Origin: Phycisphaerae bacterium
GTDB lineage: Bacteria > Planctomycetota > Phycisphaerae > JAJVII01
DNA: 45,935 nt
Direction of reading: 5' to 3'
Assembly: GCA_022072085.1 (NCBI GenBank)
Contig: JAJVII010000027.1
Coordinates: 1 to 45,935 of the forward strand
Shown: positions 1-8,099 of the stretch, piece by piece
Numbering within the stretch: position 1 is the first letter of the stretch
Layout: each line of letters begins with the position of its first letter
The notes under the pieces: model-generated
Seen by the model: only the letters and a program-made list of their open reading frames with translations
What the model was told of the DNA's origin: nothing
Databases searched by the model: none
Translations under genes and position numbers: made by a program

Positions 1-686
1 ACCCATAGCACGCTGGCGGCCAGGATCGTCCGCGGCCGCGCCCACGCCCGGGGGTAGTGGTGCGCCTCCCATGCCGGGTCGTGGCGGCCGGCCCACATGA
101 TCGGCAGCGACGGGCGCGTCGCCCGGTTGACCACGGTCATGTAGAGGTGAACGATCAGCAGCAGCACCATCAGCCCGGCGGCGCCCAGGTGCAGGTCGCG
201 GACCCACAGCAGGCTCGGCCGCTGCCACAGGAGCAGCCCGCTGGCAAGCAGCGCCACCAGCGTTACCGGCGTCGCCAGCAGTTCGGCCTTCTGCCCGGGG
301 TTGAACCGCCCGACGGGCAGCCGGTTGGCACGCCCGGGGCGCAGCGTGAGCATGAACCACCACCACTTCAGGTCGGTGCTCTCGACGCTCATCGCCCAGT
401 GCATGTTGTGCCAGACCGCCGCCCGCGTGAACATCGCGACGGTCAACATGACGGCCATTCCGAGCAGCCCGACCAGCACGTGATAGCGCGACAGCAGCAC
501 CCGCGCCGCCGGGCCCGGCTGGCCGGCCAGCAGCCACGCACCCGTCAGCAGCAGGAACATCACCGTCGCCGCCTGCACGGTGTGATACAGCCGTTCGCCG
601 CGGCTGTAGCGCGGGCGGGGCGTCGGCGCGCCCGGCGGCTGGTCGGGCGGCGGCGTCGGCGGTTCGTGCATGGGTTCCATACTCAT
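1..686 (-). CDS. Formate-dehydrogenase-type cytochrome b subunit (partial, C-terminus beyond window)
   Basis: About 228 residues are visible and the gene runs off the left edge. After a proline-rich, probably cytoplasmic N-terminus the protein has the entry motif RYSRGERLYHTVQA followed by hydrophobic segments. Histidines fall in membrane contexts (RYHVLVG, VWHNMHW, RDLHLGAAG, LIVHLYM), and the loop RFNPGQK resembles the K/R-x-N-x-GQK loop of FdnI-type cytochromes b. This family binds two b hemes and passes electrons between a periplasmic partner and quinone. The start is chosen at 686 because its ATG overlaps the TGA of the five-heme cytochrome gene (ATGA); a second in-frame ATG lies at 680. 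The tight coupling suggests the two proteins form one membrane electron-transfer module. The catalytic partner is not visible and could lie to the left. Family call is firm, physiological partner unknown. Confidence 0.8.
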   Translation of the reverse strand, partial: MSMEPMHEPPTPPPDQPPGAPTPRPRYSRGERLYHTVQAATVMFLLLTGAWLLAGQPGPAARVLLSRYHVLVGLLGMAVMLTVAMFTRAAVWHNMHWAMSVESTDLKWWWFMLTLRPGRANRLPVGRFNPGQKAELLATPVTLVALLASGLLLWQRPSLLWVRDLHLGAAGLMVLLLIVHLYMTVVNRATRPSLPIMWAGRHDPAWEAHHYPRAWARPRTILAASVLW

Positions 687-2062
687 CTTCGCTTTCGGGC
701 GTCGCGGGAAAATGCCAACAACAGAATCAGGACGACCACCAGCGCCGTCTCGACCCCCGCCGGCGTCGCGGCCCGCAGGTTCGCCCACGCCCAGACGGCC
801 ACCACGTCGTTCCACGCCCCGCGGATCAGCCCGACCGGCGGCGGGTGAAAGCCGGAGTTCCGCTGCCCGCTCCCCGGCGGCTGCTCAGCCGGCGCGGGCG
901 TCGCAGGCGACTCGGCGACCGCCGCGGGCGCCGGCCAGTGGCCCACACGCCGCGTCAGGTCGTCCATGTCCAGCAGCCCGTCCAGCCTCGCCGTCCCGCC
1001 GCCGAGCGTCGCGACCGTCTGGCCGTCCCGGCCGATCCGCTGCGCCGACAGCCGCACCTGATCGACGCGCCGCTCCGGCTGGAGCGTCAGCTCGACCTCG
1101 CGCCGCTCGCCGGGCGCCAGCGCGGTGTTCAGGTCCGCGAGGAACGCCTGCCGCCCTTCGCAGACGACCGTCCCGTCGGCGTCCTCCAGCCGGGCGATCA
1201 GGTCCATCTCGCGATGGCCGAACGACCCGGTCGGCACGCTGTGCATCGCCCGGACGTTGGCGACCGCGACGACCAGGTGCAGGCCGGCCTCGTCGGCCGA
1301 CGCACGCAGCAGTTCGACGCCGATCGCCCCGTCGATCAGTCGCGGGTCGGTCGCACTGAAGATGTGCGTGCGGCCGCGGTAGGCCGGGTGCAGCGTGTTG
1401 AACGGCGGGTCGTCGGTCTGCCGCCGCGTCACCTCGGCCATGTGGCATTCCTGGCAGGTCGGCTTGGCGGGGATGGCCGCGCCCTTGATCCCCGCGTCGG
1501 CCAATTCGCCCGCCTGCACCGCCGTTGGCGGGGCGTCGTCGGCCAAACGGAACGGCCGCCGCGGCGTCGGCGCCGCCAGCCACTCGGCGTAGGTCGACTC
1601 GTGGCAGCGCCCGCACATCGCCGAGTCGCGGTAGAACTTCGTCTGCGGCTGGACGGGGTGCAGGTCGAACGCGGGGTTGGGCCCGGCCATCCGGCAGTCG
1701 GTGGTGAAGTGGCAGCTCATGCAGTTGACGCCCTGCTCGCGGCGGTCGGGCCGGGCGGCGATCGGCCCGTCGGCCAGCACCGACAGCGGCGCGTGGCAGC
1801 GGACGCAGCGGTCCGGTGCGTGGGTGGCCAGCTCGGCCTGGAACGGCGCGTTGCTGAACGCCCGGGCGTGCGGCGAGTCGGCCCATTCGCCGTGGATCGC
1901 CGCGTGGCAGTCGGCGCAGCCCTCGGGGTCCATGCGCTGCGGGCCGTCGGCCACGACGTCCATGCGCAAGTTGCTGCATCCCGGCAGCGCCGAGACGACC
2001 GACGCAACGGCCGTCGCGACGACGGCCGTGCTCAGCATGACCCACAATGGCTTCACCGTCAC
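683..2062 (-). CDS. Five-heme membrane-anchored cytochrome c (c554-like)
   Basis: The 459-residue protein has five CxxCH heme-binding motifs starting at about C49, C86, C114, C150 and C203. The first is followed by HGEWADSPHARAF, a spacing typical of cytochrome c554/c-prime-like multiheme proteins. An N-terminal hydrophobic segment ends in LPGC (C29), which could be a lipobox, so the protein may be a lipoprotein or have an uncleaved anchor. After the heme half comes a beta-rich region (about 230-350), a proline-rich linker, and a C-terminal membrane helix followed by a basic tail (DARKRR). It overlaps the aminotransferase gene upstream and the cytochrome b gene downstream by ATGA junctions. 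It probably shuttles electrons to or from the cytochrome b on the periplasmic face. The substrate is unknown. Confidence 0.85.
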   Translation of the reverse strand: MTVKPLWVMLSTAVVATAVASVVSALPGCSNLRMDVVADGPQRMDPEGCADCHAAIHGEWADSPHARAFSNAPFQAELATHAPDRCVRCHAPLSVLADGPIAARPDRREQGVNCMSCHFTTDCRMAGPNPAFDLHPVQPQTKFYRDSAMCGRCHESTYAEWLAAPTPRRPFRLADDAPPTAVQAGELADAGIKGAAIPAKPTCQECHMAEVTRRQTDDPPFNTLHPAYRGRTHIFSATDPRLIDGAIGVELLRASADEAGLHLVVAVANVRAMHSVPTGSFGHREMDLIARLEDADGTVVCEGRQAFLADLNTALAPGERREVELTLQPERRVDQVRLSAQRIGRDGQTVATLGGGTARLDGLLDMDDLTRRVGHWPAPAAVAESPATPAPAEQPPGSGQRNSGFHPPPVGLIRGAWNDVVAVWAWANLRAATPAGVETALVVVLILLLAFSRDARKRR

Positions 2063-3318
2063 AGCTCGCTCAACACCCGGTCCAGCGCGTCGGCGGCGTC
2101 AGCCAACTCCGACCACTCGACCACCAGCGGCGGCATGAACGTCAGCACGTTGCGCCCGACGCCCGTCTTGCCGATCAGGAACCCGGCGTCCTTCATCCGT
2201 TCGAGCACGAAATCCGCCGCGCTGGAAAAGTGGACCAGGTCCACTTTCTCCACTTTCTCCGGATTCAGTTCCACGCCGATCATCAGGCCGCGGCCGCGAA
2301 CGTCGCGGATGATCTCGTGGCGGGCCTGCAACTCGCCCAGCCGGTCCCGCAGCGTGCCGCCGAACTCGGCCGCCCGGGCGCCCAGGCCGTTCCTCTCGTG
2401 ATACTCCAGCGTCGCCAGCGCCGCGGCCGCGCTCACCGGGTTGCCGCCCAGCGTGCTGGCGCCCGGGCGCGTGTAGCCGGCGGCGATCGCGTCGGACGTC
2501 ACGAACGCGGAGATCGGGAACCCGTTGCCCAGCGCCTTGGCCAGGCAGACGATGTCCGGCAGCACGCCCTCGTGCTCGACGGCCAGGAACTTCCCCGTCC
2601 GGTTCATGCCCGTCTGCACCTCGTCGGCGATCCACAGGGCCCCGGCGGCGTCGCACTCGGCCCGCACCGCGGCGAAGAACCCCGGCGGAGGCACGACGAC
2701 GCCCCCGTTGCCGTGGATCGGCTCGGCGATCACCGCGGCGATCCGCTCGCCCTCGGCCGCGAACAGCTCGCGCAGCCCGCCGACGTCGCCCATCGCCACG
2801 AACCGTATGTCCGGGTCGGGCAGCGGGTCGGTCCGCCACATCTCGATGCCCGTCGCGTTCATTGCCCACCGCGTCCGGCCGTGCAGCCCGTCGCGCAGCG
2901 CCACGACCAGCGGCCGCCGCGTGTGCAGCCGCGCCAGCAGCAGGGCCCCCTCGGTCGCTTCGCTGCCGGTGCAGGCGAAGAAACTCCGCCGCAGGCCGCC
3001 CGGCATGGCCGCGGCCAGCCGCTCGGCCAGCCGCACGATCGGCTCGGTCAGGTAGATCGTGCAGGTGTGCTGGAGCGTGTTGATCTGCTCGATCGCCGCC
3101 GCGTTGATTTTGGCGTTGCAGTGCCCCGCGTTCATCACGGTGACGCCGCTGTAGCAGTCGAGATATCGCCGCCCCTGGTGGTCGAACAGGTGGGCCCCCT
3201 GGCCGCGCACGATCTGCGGCGGATCCCGGTAGAAGTGATACACGCAGGGGATCATGTACTCGCCCTTCAGCGCGACGATGCCCCGCGGCCCGAGATGTTC
3301 GCCCGTCGTGGTAATCAT
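2059..3318 (-). CDS. Class III PLP-dependent aminotransferase
   Basis: A 419-residue fold-type I enzyme, the usual length for the family. The N-terminus reads like AGXT2/ornithine-type members (VRGQGAHLFDHQGRRYLDCY). The cofactor region is clear: SEATEGALLLAR near 119-130, the aspartate of WIADEVQTGMNRTG (D232) that would contact the pyridine nitrogen, and the Schiff-base lysine K261 in CLAKALGNGFPIS. Class III enzymes move an amino group between an omega- or alpha-amino acid and a keto acid. The resemblance to alanine-glyoxylate aminotransferase 2 is suggestive but the substrate cannot be read from sequence. The stop overlaps the cytochrome c start (ATGA), and the gene follows the U32 peptidase by 12 bases, so it is co-transcribed with both. 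An aminotransferase coupled to membrane cytochromes is an odd pairing. Confidence 0.88.
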   Translation of the reverse strand: MITTTGEHLGPRGIVALKGEYMIPCVYHFYRDPPQIVRGQGAHLFDHQGRRYLDCYSGVTVMNAGHCNAKINAAAIEQINTLQHTCTIYLTEPIVRLAERLAAAMPGGLRRSFFACTGSEATEGALLLARLHTRRPLVVALRDGLHGRTRWAMNATGIEMWRTDPLPDPDIRFVAMGDVGGLRELFAAEGERIAAVIAEPIHGNGGVVVPPPGFFAAVRAECDAAGALWIADEVQTGMNRTGKFLAVEHEGVLPDIVCLAKALGNGFPISAFVTSDAIAAGYTRPGASTLGGNPVSAAAALATLEYHERNGLGARAAEFGGTLRDRLGELQARHEIIRDVRGRGLMIGVELNPEKVEKVDLVHFSSAADFVLERMKDAGFLIGKTGVGRNVLTFMPPLVVEWSELADAADALDRVLSEL

Positions 3319-3330
3319 GTCGTCCTCCGG

Positions 3331-5403
3331 TTACGCCGTCGCGTGCAGCTTGCGCATCAGCCGAACGGTCTTTTCCGACTGTGCGATCCGGCGGCCCAGC
3401 GCCCCGCGGCCCAGCCCCAGCGGGCTGATCGCCGACAGCGCGGCGAACTCGCCCGGCGAGATCGCCCGCGAGCGCCCCGCGGCTGCGTCGTCCAGCCCGC
3501 GGCGATAGAGCCGCGTCACGGCCGCCACGTCGCCGGCCCGCTCGTAATACTGGGCCTCGATCCGCAGCGACGCCACCGCCGCCGACGCGACCTCGCCCAG
3601 CCAGCCCAGCGTGCACAGCTCCCGCGCCATCATGTAGTGGTTGCGGCAGTACTGGTCGGTCACGATCGGCCGGACCTCGCCCGCCCGGTCGCGCAGCGCG
3701 AACCGCACGTGCTGGCAGGGCCCGCGGCAGACGTCCTTGCTGCCGGCCCCGGCGGTGTTCAGAGCGATCACGCAGTGCTCGATCATCATCCCCGTCAGCG
3801 GCCCGTGGCCGATCAGCTCGATCGGCAGCCGGGCGGCGGAGGCGATGGCGGCCACCTCTTCCAGCCCGGCCTCGACGGAGGCCGTTGCTTCAACGTAACC
3901 GAGGTCGGCCAGCAGGTCGGCTGTCCGGGCGTTGAGCACGTTGAACCCGAAGTCGGCCGCCGTCGGCGTGCCCGGCAACTGCTCGTCGACCAGTTCCTTG
4001 ATGCCGTAATGCCCAGCCAGCACACGGCCGACGCCCGTGCCGGCCAGCCGCTCCAGCAGCCAGGCCAGCTCATCCCACTCGCGCTCGGCCGTGATCCGCG
4101 GGGTCCGCAGGACGGCCGTCGCCCCGGCGTCGGGGGCGGCGGCGATCGTCGCGGCCATCGCGTCGACGGTCCAGGGGTCAGGCTTGAGTTGCCAGACCTC
4201 CGACGCCAGGCAGATGCGGTCGGCCCCGGCGTCCAGGGCGGCGCGGGCCGAGGCCAGGTCAGACACGCAGACGGACAACCGGGGGGAATGTCGAATGTCG
4301 AGTGTCGAATGTCGGATGGGCAAGGGAGTGGCAGGCGCCCCCTGTGCGGCGCCCGCGTGCGCTTCGGACGCCGGGGCGTTCACTGTTTCGAGCGTCAGGC
4401 GATCTTCCGGGGCGCCGTCGGCCAGCTTTACGGTTTCACGCTCGCCCGAGGTGTCGAAGAGGGCCGCGCTGGGGGTCGCGCCCAGGGCGGTCAGGCTGCT
4501 CAGCTCGCGCAGCCGGCGCTGGTGCAGCCGCTCCAGGTCGGTCACACGGGTGAAGTACGTCGGCGGGGAGGCGAAGTAATCGTCGATGGCCGACCGGTAG
4601 AGCGAGACGACGTGGTGCAGGTAGGCGGCGTCGCGCATGCGGCCCTCGATCTTGAAACTGCGGATGCCGGCCCGCACGAGGTGCGGCAGCTTGCGCAGCA
4701 GGGCGAGATCCTTGATCGAGAGCAGGAAGCCCTCGCGGACCTGGCCGACGACTTCGCCGCCGCCCTCGCCGAGCGTCACCAGGTCGTAGTCCCAGCGGCA
4801 GGGCTTCATGCACTCGCCGCGGTTGGCGCTCTTGCCCAGGCCGATGCCGCTGGCGTTGCACTGCCCGCTCTGAGCGACGCACATGTCGCCGTGGACGAAG
4901 TATTCCACCTCCACACCGGCCGACGCCAGCGCCGCCGCCTCGCGGACGTCGATGTCGCGGCTGGTGATGACGCGCGTGACGCCCAGCCCGCGCAGCACGC
5001 GGGCCATCGCGGGGCAGTGGACGTTGAGCATCGTCGAGGCGTGGGCCGGCAGGCTCAGCCCCTCCTCGCGGATCAGGGCCAGGGCGGCCAGGTCGGTCAC
5101 GATGGCCGCGTCCACGCCGACGCCGTCGAGGAACCGCAGGAAGTCGCGGACCGGTTCGACCTCCTCGTCGCCCAGCAGGTTGTTCACGGTGACGTAGAGC
5201 TTGCGGCCGCGCCCGTGCAGCAGCTCGACGGCCTGCGCGATCTGCTCGCGCGTGAAGTGGAAGTCGCCGCGGTGCATCCGCATGTTCCACTGCTTGGCGC
5301 CCAGGTAGACCGCGTCGGCCCCGGCCTCGACGACGGCCAACAGCGCCTCCCACCGCCCGGCCGGCGCCAGCAGTTCGGGCGGATTGTCAAACCGATTGCT
5401 CAT
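3331..5403 (-). CDS. Peptidase U32 family protein with repeat-derived linker
   Basis: The 690-residue protein opens with PPELLAPAGRWEALLAVVEAG and GADAVYLGAKQWNMR, the standard TIM-barrel start of U32 proteins. It has the family cysteine cluster (CVAQSGQCNASG, then SANRGECMKPCRW at about 205-220) and a C-terminal half with a second cysteine-bearing region (CRGPCQHVRF, YCRNHYMM). Characterised relatives include RlhA, which hydroxylates 23S rRNA, and UbiU/V, which hydroxylate ubiquinone precursors without oxygen. The name peptidase is historical and no protease activity is claimed here. Residues of about 345-375, between the two halves, are low complexity and include IRHSTLDIRHS, encoded by a short repeated DNA motif (see separate entry). 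It is the first gene of the set running to the left edge. Its start lies 31 bases from repeat island A. Confidence 0.85.
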   Translation of the reverse strand: MSNRFDNPPELLAPAGRWEALLAVVEAGADAVYLGAKQWNMRMHRGDFHFTREQIAQAVELLHGRGRKLYVTVNNLLGDEEVEPVRDFLRFLDGVGVDAAIVTDLAALALIREEGLSLPAHASTMLNVHCPAMARVLRGLGVTRVITSRDIDVREAAALASAGVEVEYFVHGDMCVAQSGQCNASGIGLGKSANRGECMKPCRWDYDLVTLGEGGGEVVGQVREGFLLSIKDLALLRKLPHLVRAGIRSFKIEGRMRDAAYLHHVVSLYRSAIDDYFASPPTYFTRVTDLERLHQRRLRELSSLTALGATPSAALFDTSGERETVKLADGAPEDRLTLETVNAPASEAHAGAAQGAPATPLPIRHSTLDIRHSPRLSVCVSDLASARAALDAGADRICLASEVWQLKPDPWTVDAMAATIAAAPDAGATAVLRTPRITAEREWDELAWLLERLAGTGVGRVLAGHYGIKELVDEQLPGTPTAADFGFNVLNARTADLLADLGYVEATASVEAGLEEVAAIASAARLPIELIGHGPLTGMMIEHCVIALNTAGAGSKDVCRGPCQHVRFALRDRAGEVRPIVTDQYCRNHYMMARELCTLGWLGEVASAAVASLRIEAQYYERAGDVAAVTRLYRRGLDDAAAGRSRAISPGEFAALSAISPLGLGRGALGRRIAQSEKTVRLMRKLHATA
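4287..4317 (-). repeat. In-frame microrepeat inside the U32 gene
   Basis: The motif (C)GACA(T/C)TC is iterated about four times on the minus strand with a period near 7-8. It encodes the IRHSTLDIRHS stretch of the U32 protein. The same style of array (GCACTC iterations) lies at 11533-11571 and 11870-11890 in a non-coding island. It keeps the reading frame and falls in the linker between two conserved halves of the protein, where an insertion would be tolerated. Confidence 0.6.
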
Positions 5404-5434
5404 CGCACATCTCCTTGCAGCGTCCAGAGGTTGC

Positions 5435-5836
5435 TCACCACAGAGGCACGGAGATCACGGAGAAGAGAAGTCATCCGCAGATTACGCAGATTCGGGGTTG
5501 GAGCAGGACACGACGAAGACGAACCGCGAATGGACGCAAATGAACGCGAATGGCGCGGGAACCGGGATTGGATTTCTCTTTTCATTCGTGTCCATTCGCG
5601 TGAATTCGCGGTTCTCCTGTCTTTCCGTCTGTCCCTTGCGCGGGACGGTGAAGCGGGCTCCGACGGGGGATCGCCCGCATCAGAGATGCAGGGCGAAACG
5701 GGCGCCGTGTTATCCTGCCCTCTCCGCAATCTGCGCAATCTGTGTAATCTGCGGATGGCCTTCTCTTTCTCTTCTCTTTTCTTCCCCCTCTTTTCTCTTC
5801 TTTCCCTCTCTGTGTCCTCCGTGCCTCTGTGGTGGA
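5435..5836. repeat. Nested mirror repeat island A
   Basis: This fills the gap between the U32 gene and the MqnD-like gene. Reading inwards from the left there is an outer module (CACCACAGAGGCACGGAG, from 5436), a middle module with ATTACGCAG-type steps of period 9 (5473-5492), and an inner module of GAATGGACGC-type steps of period 10 (5525-5553). From the centre outwards the same three modules return as reverse complements: inner at about 5580-5612, middle at 5724-5756, outer at about 5806-5835. About 100 bases of other sequence separate the right inner and middle modules. The whole could form a long imperfect hairpin. No credible gene lies inside. Confidence 0.85.
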
Positions 5837-5846
5837 TCCTCTTCCG

Positions 5847-6728
5847 CTATTCCACGATCTCGAAATCATCCAGGCCCGCGGTCAGGCCCAGTCGCTGCGT
5901 CTCGGCGAACAGCAACCCCATCGCCTCGCGGACGTCGTCGGGCAGACGCAGCGTGTCCTCGTTGGCGAACATCTCCACATGGCTCTTCGCGCAGCCGCGC
6001 CCGAAACCGGCGGCGAAAACCATTGCTTCGTCGTGATGCGACCGGGCATAGAGCAGCGAGCGGCGGATCGCGTCGGCGATGGCCGACGGGTCGGCCACCC
6101 GGCGGTGCACCAGGTTCAACCCGACCGGCAGCGGCAGCCCGGTCGACTCGCACCAGGCCTGGCCCAGGTCGGCCACCTTCACCAGGCCCTTGCGGTCGAA
6201 GGCCAGCAGTTCCTCGTGGATCATCACGCCGGCGTCTACTTGCCCGGCGGCCACCGCGTCGGCGATCCGGTCGTAGGGCATCTGCACGAATTCGGCGCCC
6301 GGGCAGAACTTGACTGCCAGGAACCCGCCGGTGGTCTGCACGCCGGCGACGGCCACCCGCTTGCCGGCCAGGTCCCCGAGCCGGCACGCCTGCCGGGCAG
6401 CCAGCACCGGCCCGTAGCCGCGCCCGACGCTGGTCCCCGCCGACAGCACGCGGTAGCGGGCGGCCAGCAGGGGGTAGACAGCCGATGAGACGGCCGTCAC
6501 GTCATGCCTCTCGGCCATCGCGGCGTGGTTGAGCGCGATGATGTGGTTGCGGCTGAACCGGAATCGCAGCTGCGGGACCGTCAGCCGTTCGTGCTCCAGG
6601 GCCCAGTAGCAGTAAGCGTCGTCGCTGTCGGGCGTGTAGGCGACCGAGAGCGTCGCCGCTTCGGTCCCGATGCCGGGCCGCGGTTTCTGGGAAGTCTGCT
6701 GTCGAGTCATGTCCATTGCCTCCGGCAC
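5847..6728 (-). CDS. MqnD-like protein (1,4-dihydroxy-6-naphthoate synthase family)
   Basis: The 293-residue protein has the periplasmic-binding-protein-like fold of MqnA/MqnD. Visible motifs are YTPDSDDAYCYWAL near 31-44, which corresponds to the SPCPNDTF-type substrate segment, GYGPVLAARQ, and GVMIHEELLAF with H171, matching the IHE motif that carries the catalytic histidine of MqnD. MqnD converts cyclic dehypoxanthinyl futalosine to 1,4-dihydroxy-6-naphthoate in the alternative menaquinone pathway. No other futalosine-pathway gene is visible here. The gene lies between repeat islands A and B, so its operon membership is uncertain. In-frame ATGs near the N-terminus (residues 5 and 7) are alternative starts. 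Family membership is clear; strict MqnD function is likely but not certain because the first motif deviates from the usual form. Confidence 0.75.
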   Translation of the reverse strand: MPEAMDMTRQQTSQKPRPGIGTEAATLSVAYTPDSDDAYCYWALEHERLTVPQLRFRFSRNHIIALNHAAMAERHDVTAVSSAVYPLLAARYRVLSAGTSVGRGYGPVLAARQACRLGDLAGKRVAVAGVQTTGGFLAVKFCPGAEFVQMPYDRIADAVAAGQVDAGVMIHEELLAFDRKGLVKVADLGQAWCESTGLPLPVGLNLVHRRVADPSAIADAIRRSLLYARSHHDEAMVFAAGFGRGCAKSHVEMFANEDTLRLPDDVREAMGLLFAETQRLGLTAGLDDFEIVE

Positions 6729-6748
6729 GTGATCGGGGTCGCGCGGGC

Positions 6749-7011
6749 GAAGAAGTTCATCCGCGGATTACGCAGATTGCGCAGATTCAGGATTGGACGG
6801 GAGCAAGACGAAGACGAACCACGAATGGACGCGAATGAACGCGCATGACGGGGGAAACGGGATGGAATTCTCTCTTTCATTCGTGTCCATTCGCGTGAAT
6901 TCGCGGTTCTCCTGTCCTTCTATTCGCTCAAATCTGCGTAATCCGCGTAATCTGCGGATGGCTTTCTCTTCTCTTCTCTTCTCCGTGCCCTCTGTGCCTC
7001 TGTGGTGAATC
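6749..7011. repeat. Nested mirror repeat island B
   Basis: Same family as island A but without the left outer module. It has a left middle module (CCGCGGATTACGCAGATT, from 6760), a left inner module (CACGAATGGACGCGAATG, from about 6821), a short centre, and then right inner (about 6878-6913), right middle (about 6930-6960) and right outer (about 6985-7010) modules as reverse complements. The right end stops 8 bases from the stop codon of the acyl-activating enzyme gene and the left end begins 20 bases from the MqnD-like start, so the island fills the gap. Confidence 0.85.
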
Positions 7012-7019
7012 TTCAGCGT

Positions 7020-8099
7020 TCAGTAGATCCCCTCGCCGCCGCGCGGTTCGCGCTGCGGGGCGGGGCGGGGGTTCAGCAGGCCCGGCGAGACGAAGCCCGC
7101 GTCGGCCCAGTCGGCAGGCGGGTCGGCCAGGTCGGCCACGTCGCGCTCGACCATGTTCAGCACCATGAAGCCCGGGTCGACGCGGCAGAACCGCACGCGG
7201 CCGCCCTGGCCGCCTTGGCTCGGCGGCGTGAGCGCGAAGCGGAGCCGGTCGCCTTGCGGGAAGTAAGCCGGCGTCCGCCCCGGCGCGACGCAAAGCTCCA
7301 GGGCGCAGCCGAACAGCGTGTTGCCGTAGCCCGACAGGTGAACGGCCCGCGGGAACAGTTCGCCCTGGAAGCGGGCCAGCGTCTGTGGCGTCAGGGCCGT
7401 GCCGCCGTAGTGAACGCCGCGGATCGCCTGCCGCTGCTGCTCGCTCATCGCGTCAGCCAGCGCCGCCAGCGTCGGCGGCGTGGCGAACAGGACGGTGACC
7501 TCCTGCTGGCTGATGACGGCCATCGCCTGCTCGACGACATGGGCCAGGTAGCGGCGTCGGCCCATCGAGCCGTCGGCCATGCGGCGGAACCAGCGCGGGT
7601 CGAAGTCGATCGCGAAGATGCCCGGGGCGCCCATGCGGCGGGCCAGCACGTCCGCGGCTCGGCCGATGACGTGCGGGCCGGTGGGCCCGACGAACAGCCA
7701 GCCCCCCCCGCGCGGGAAGCCGACCCGCTCGGCGACGGCGAGGAAGGGGTCGATGAAGGCGGCCTCGAAATCCTCGGGCAGGTAGCAGGTCGTCGTCGGC
7801 AGACCTGTCGCGCCGCCGGTCTGCACGACCAGCCAGCTCGCCCGCCGGGCGTGCAGCGGGACCGGGACGAAGTCCTCCAGCACCCGTTCGCGCAGCGCCG
7901 CGGCGTCCATCGGCGGCAGCGCGAACAGGTCGCTCCAGGTGCGGGCGTCGGCCAGCCGCAGGCCGTGGCGGCGCTCGAACTCACGCCAGTATGGCGAGCC
8001 GAGCTGCGGGTCGGTGTGCAGCGCCAGCAGATCGCGGACGCGCGGCGAGAGGGCGTCGGCGGCGCGGACGGCGGCGATGTCGTGCTGGGCGGTGGTCAT
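7020..8099 (-). CDS. Acyl/aryl-adenylating enzyme, PaaK/LuxE-like
   Basis: The 359-residue protein resembles the N-terminal domain of the ANL superfamily in its phenylacetate-CoA ligase/acyl-protein synthetase branch. VVQTGGATGLPTTTCY (91-106) is the glycine- and threonine-rich phosphate loop. GVHYGGTALTP and VHLSGYGNTLFG correspond to the A4/A5 region that binds adenine and the acyl group. It is shorter than PaaK (about 430) and close to LuxE-type synthetases (about 370), and no clear C-terminal catalytic-lysine subdomain is seen. It presumably activates a carboxylic acid as an acyl-adenylate for transfer to a protein or CoA thiol. Its start overlaps the stop of the RND exporter gene (ATGA), so it is translationally coupled to it. 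Substrate unknown; an acyl chain for the reductase of the same cluster is a reasonable inference. Confidence 0.72.
   Translation of the reverse strand: MTTAQHDIAAVRAADALSPRVRDLLALHTDPQLGSPYWREFERRHGLRLADARTWSDLFALPPMDAAALRERVLEDFVPVPLHARRASWLVVQTGGATGLPTTTCYLPEDFEAAFIDPFLAVAERVGFPRGGGWLFVGPTGPHVIGRAADVLARRMGAPGIFAIDFDPRWFRRMADGSMGRRRYLAHVVEQAMAVISQQEVTVLFATPPTLAALADAMSEQQRQAIRGVHYGGTALTPQTLARFQGELFPRAVHLSGYGNTLFGCALELCVAPGRTPAYFPQGDRLRFALTPPSQGGQGGRVRFCRVDPGFMVLNMVERDVADLADPPADWADAGFVSPGLLNPRPAPQREPRGGEGIY

Noticed and set aside
5580-5870. Small genes inside the mirror repeat islands
   Set aside because: Frames consist only of repeat-encoded peptides (for example TEARRTQRGKEE), with no ribosome-binding site or domain.
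2047-6036. Very long plus-strand open frame opposite the aminotransferase and U32 genes
   Set aside because: It is the GC-rich antisense shadow of clear minus-strand genes, has no recognisable domain and is rich in H, R, Q and V as expected for such shadows.
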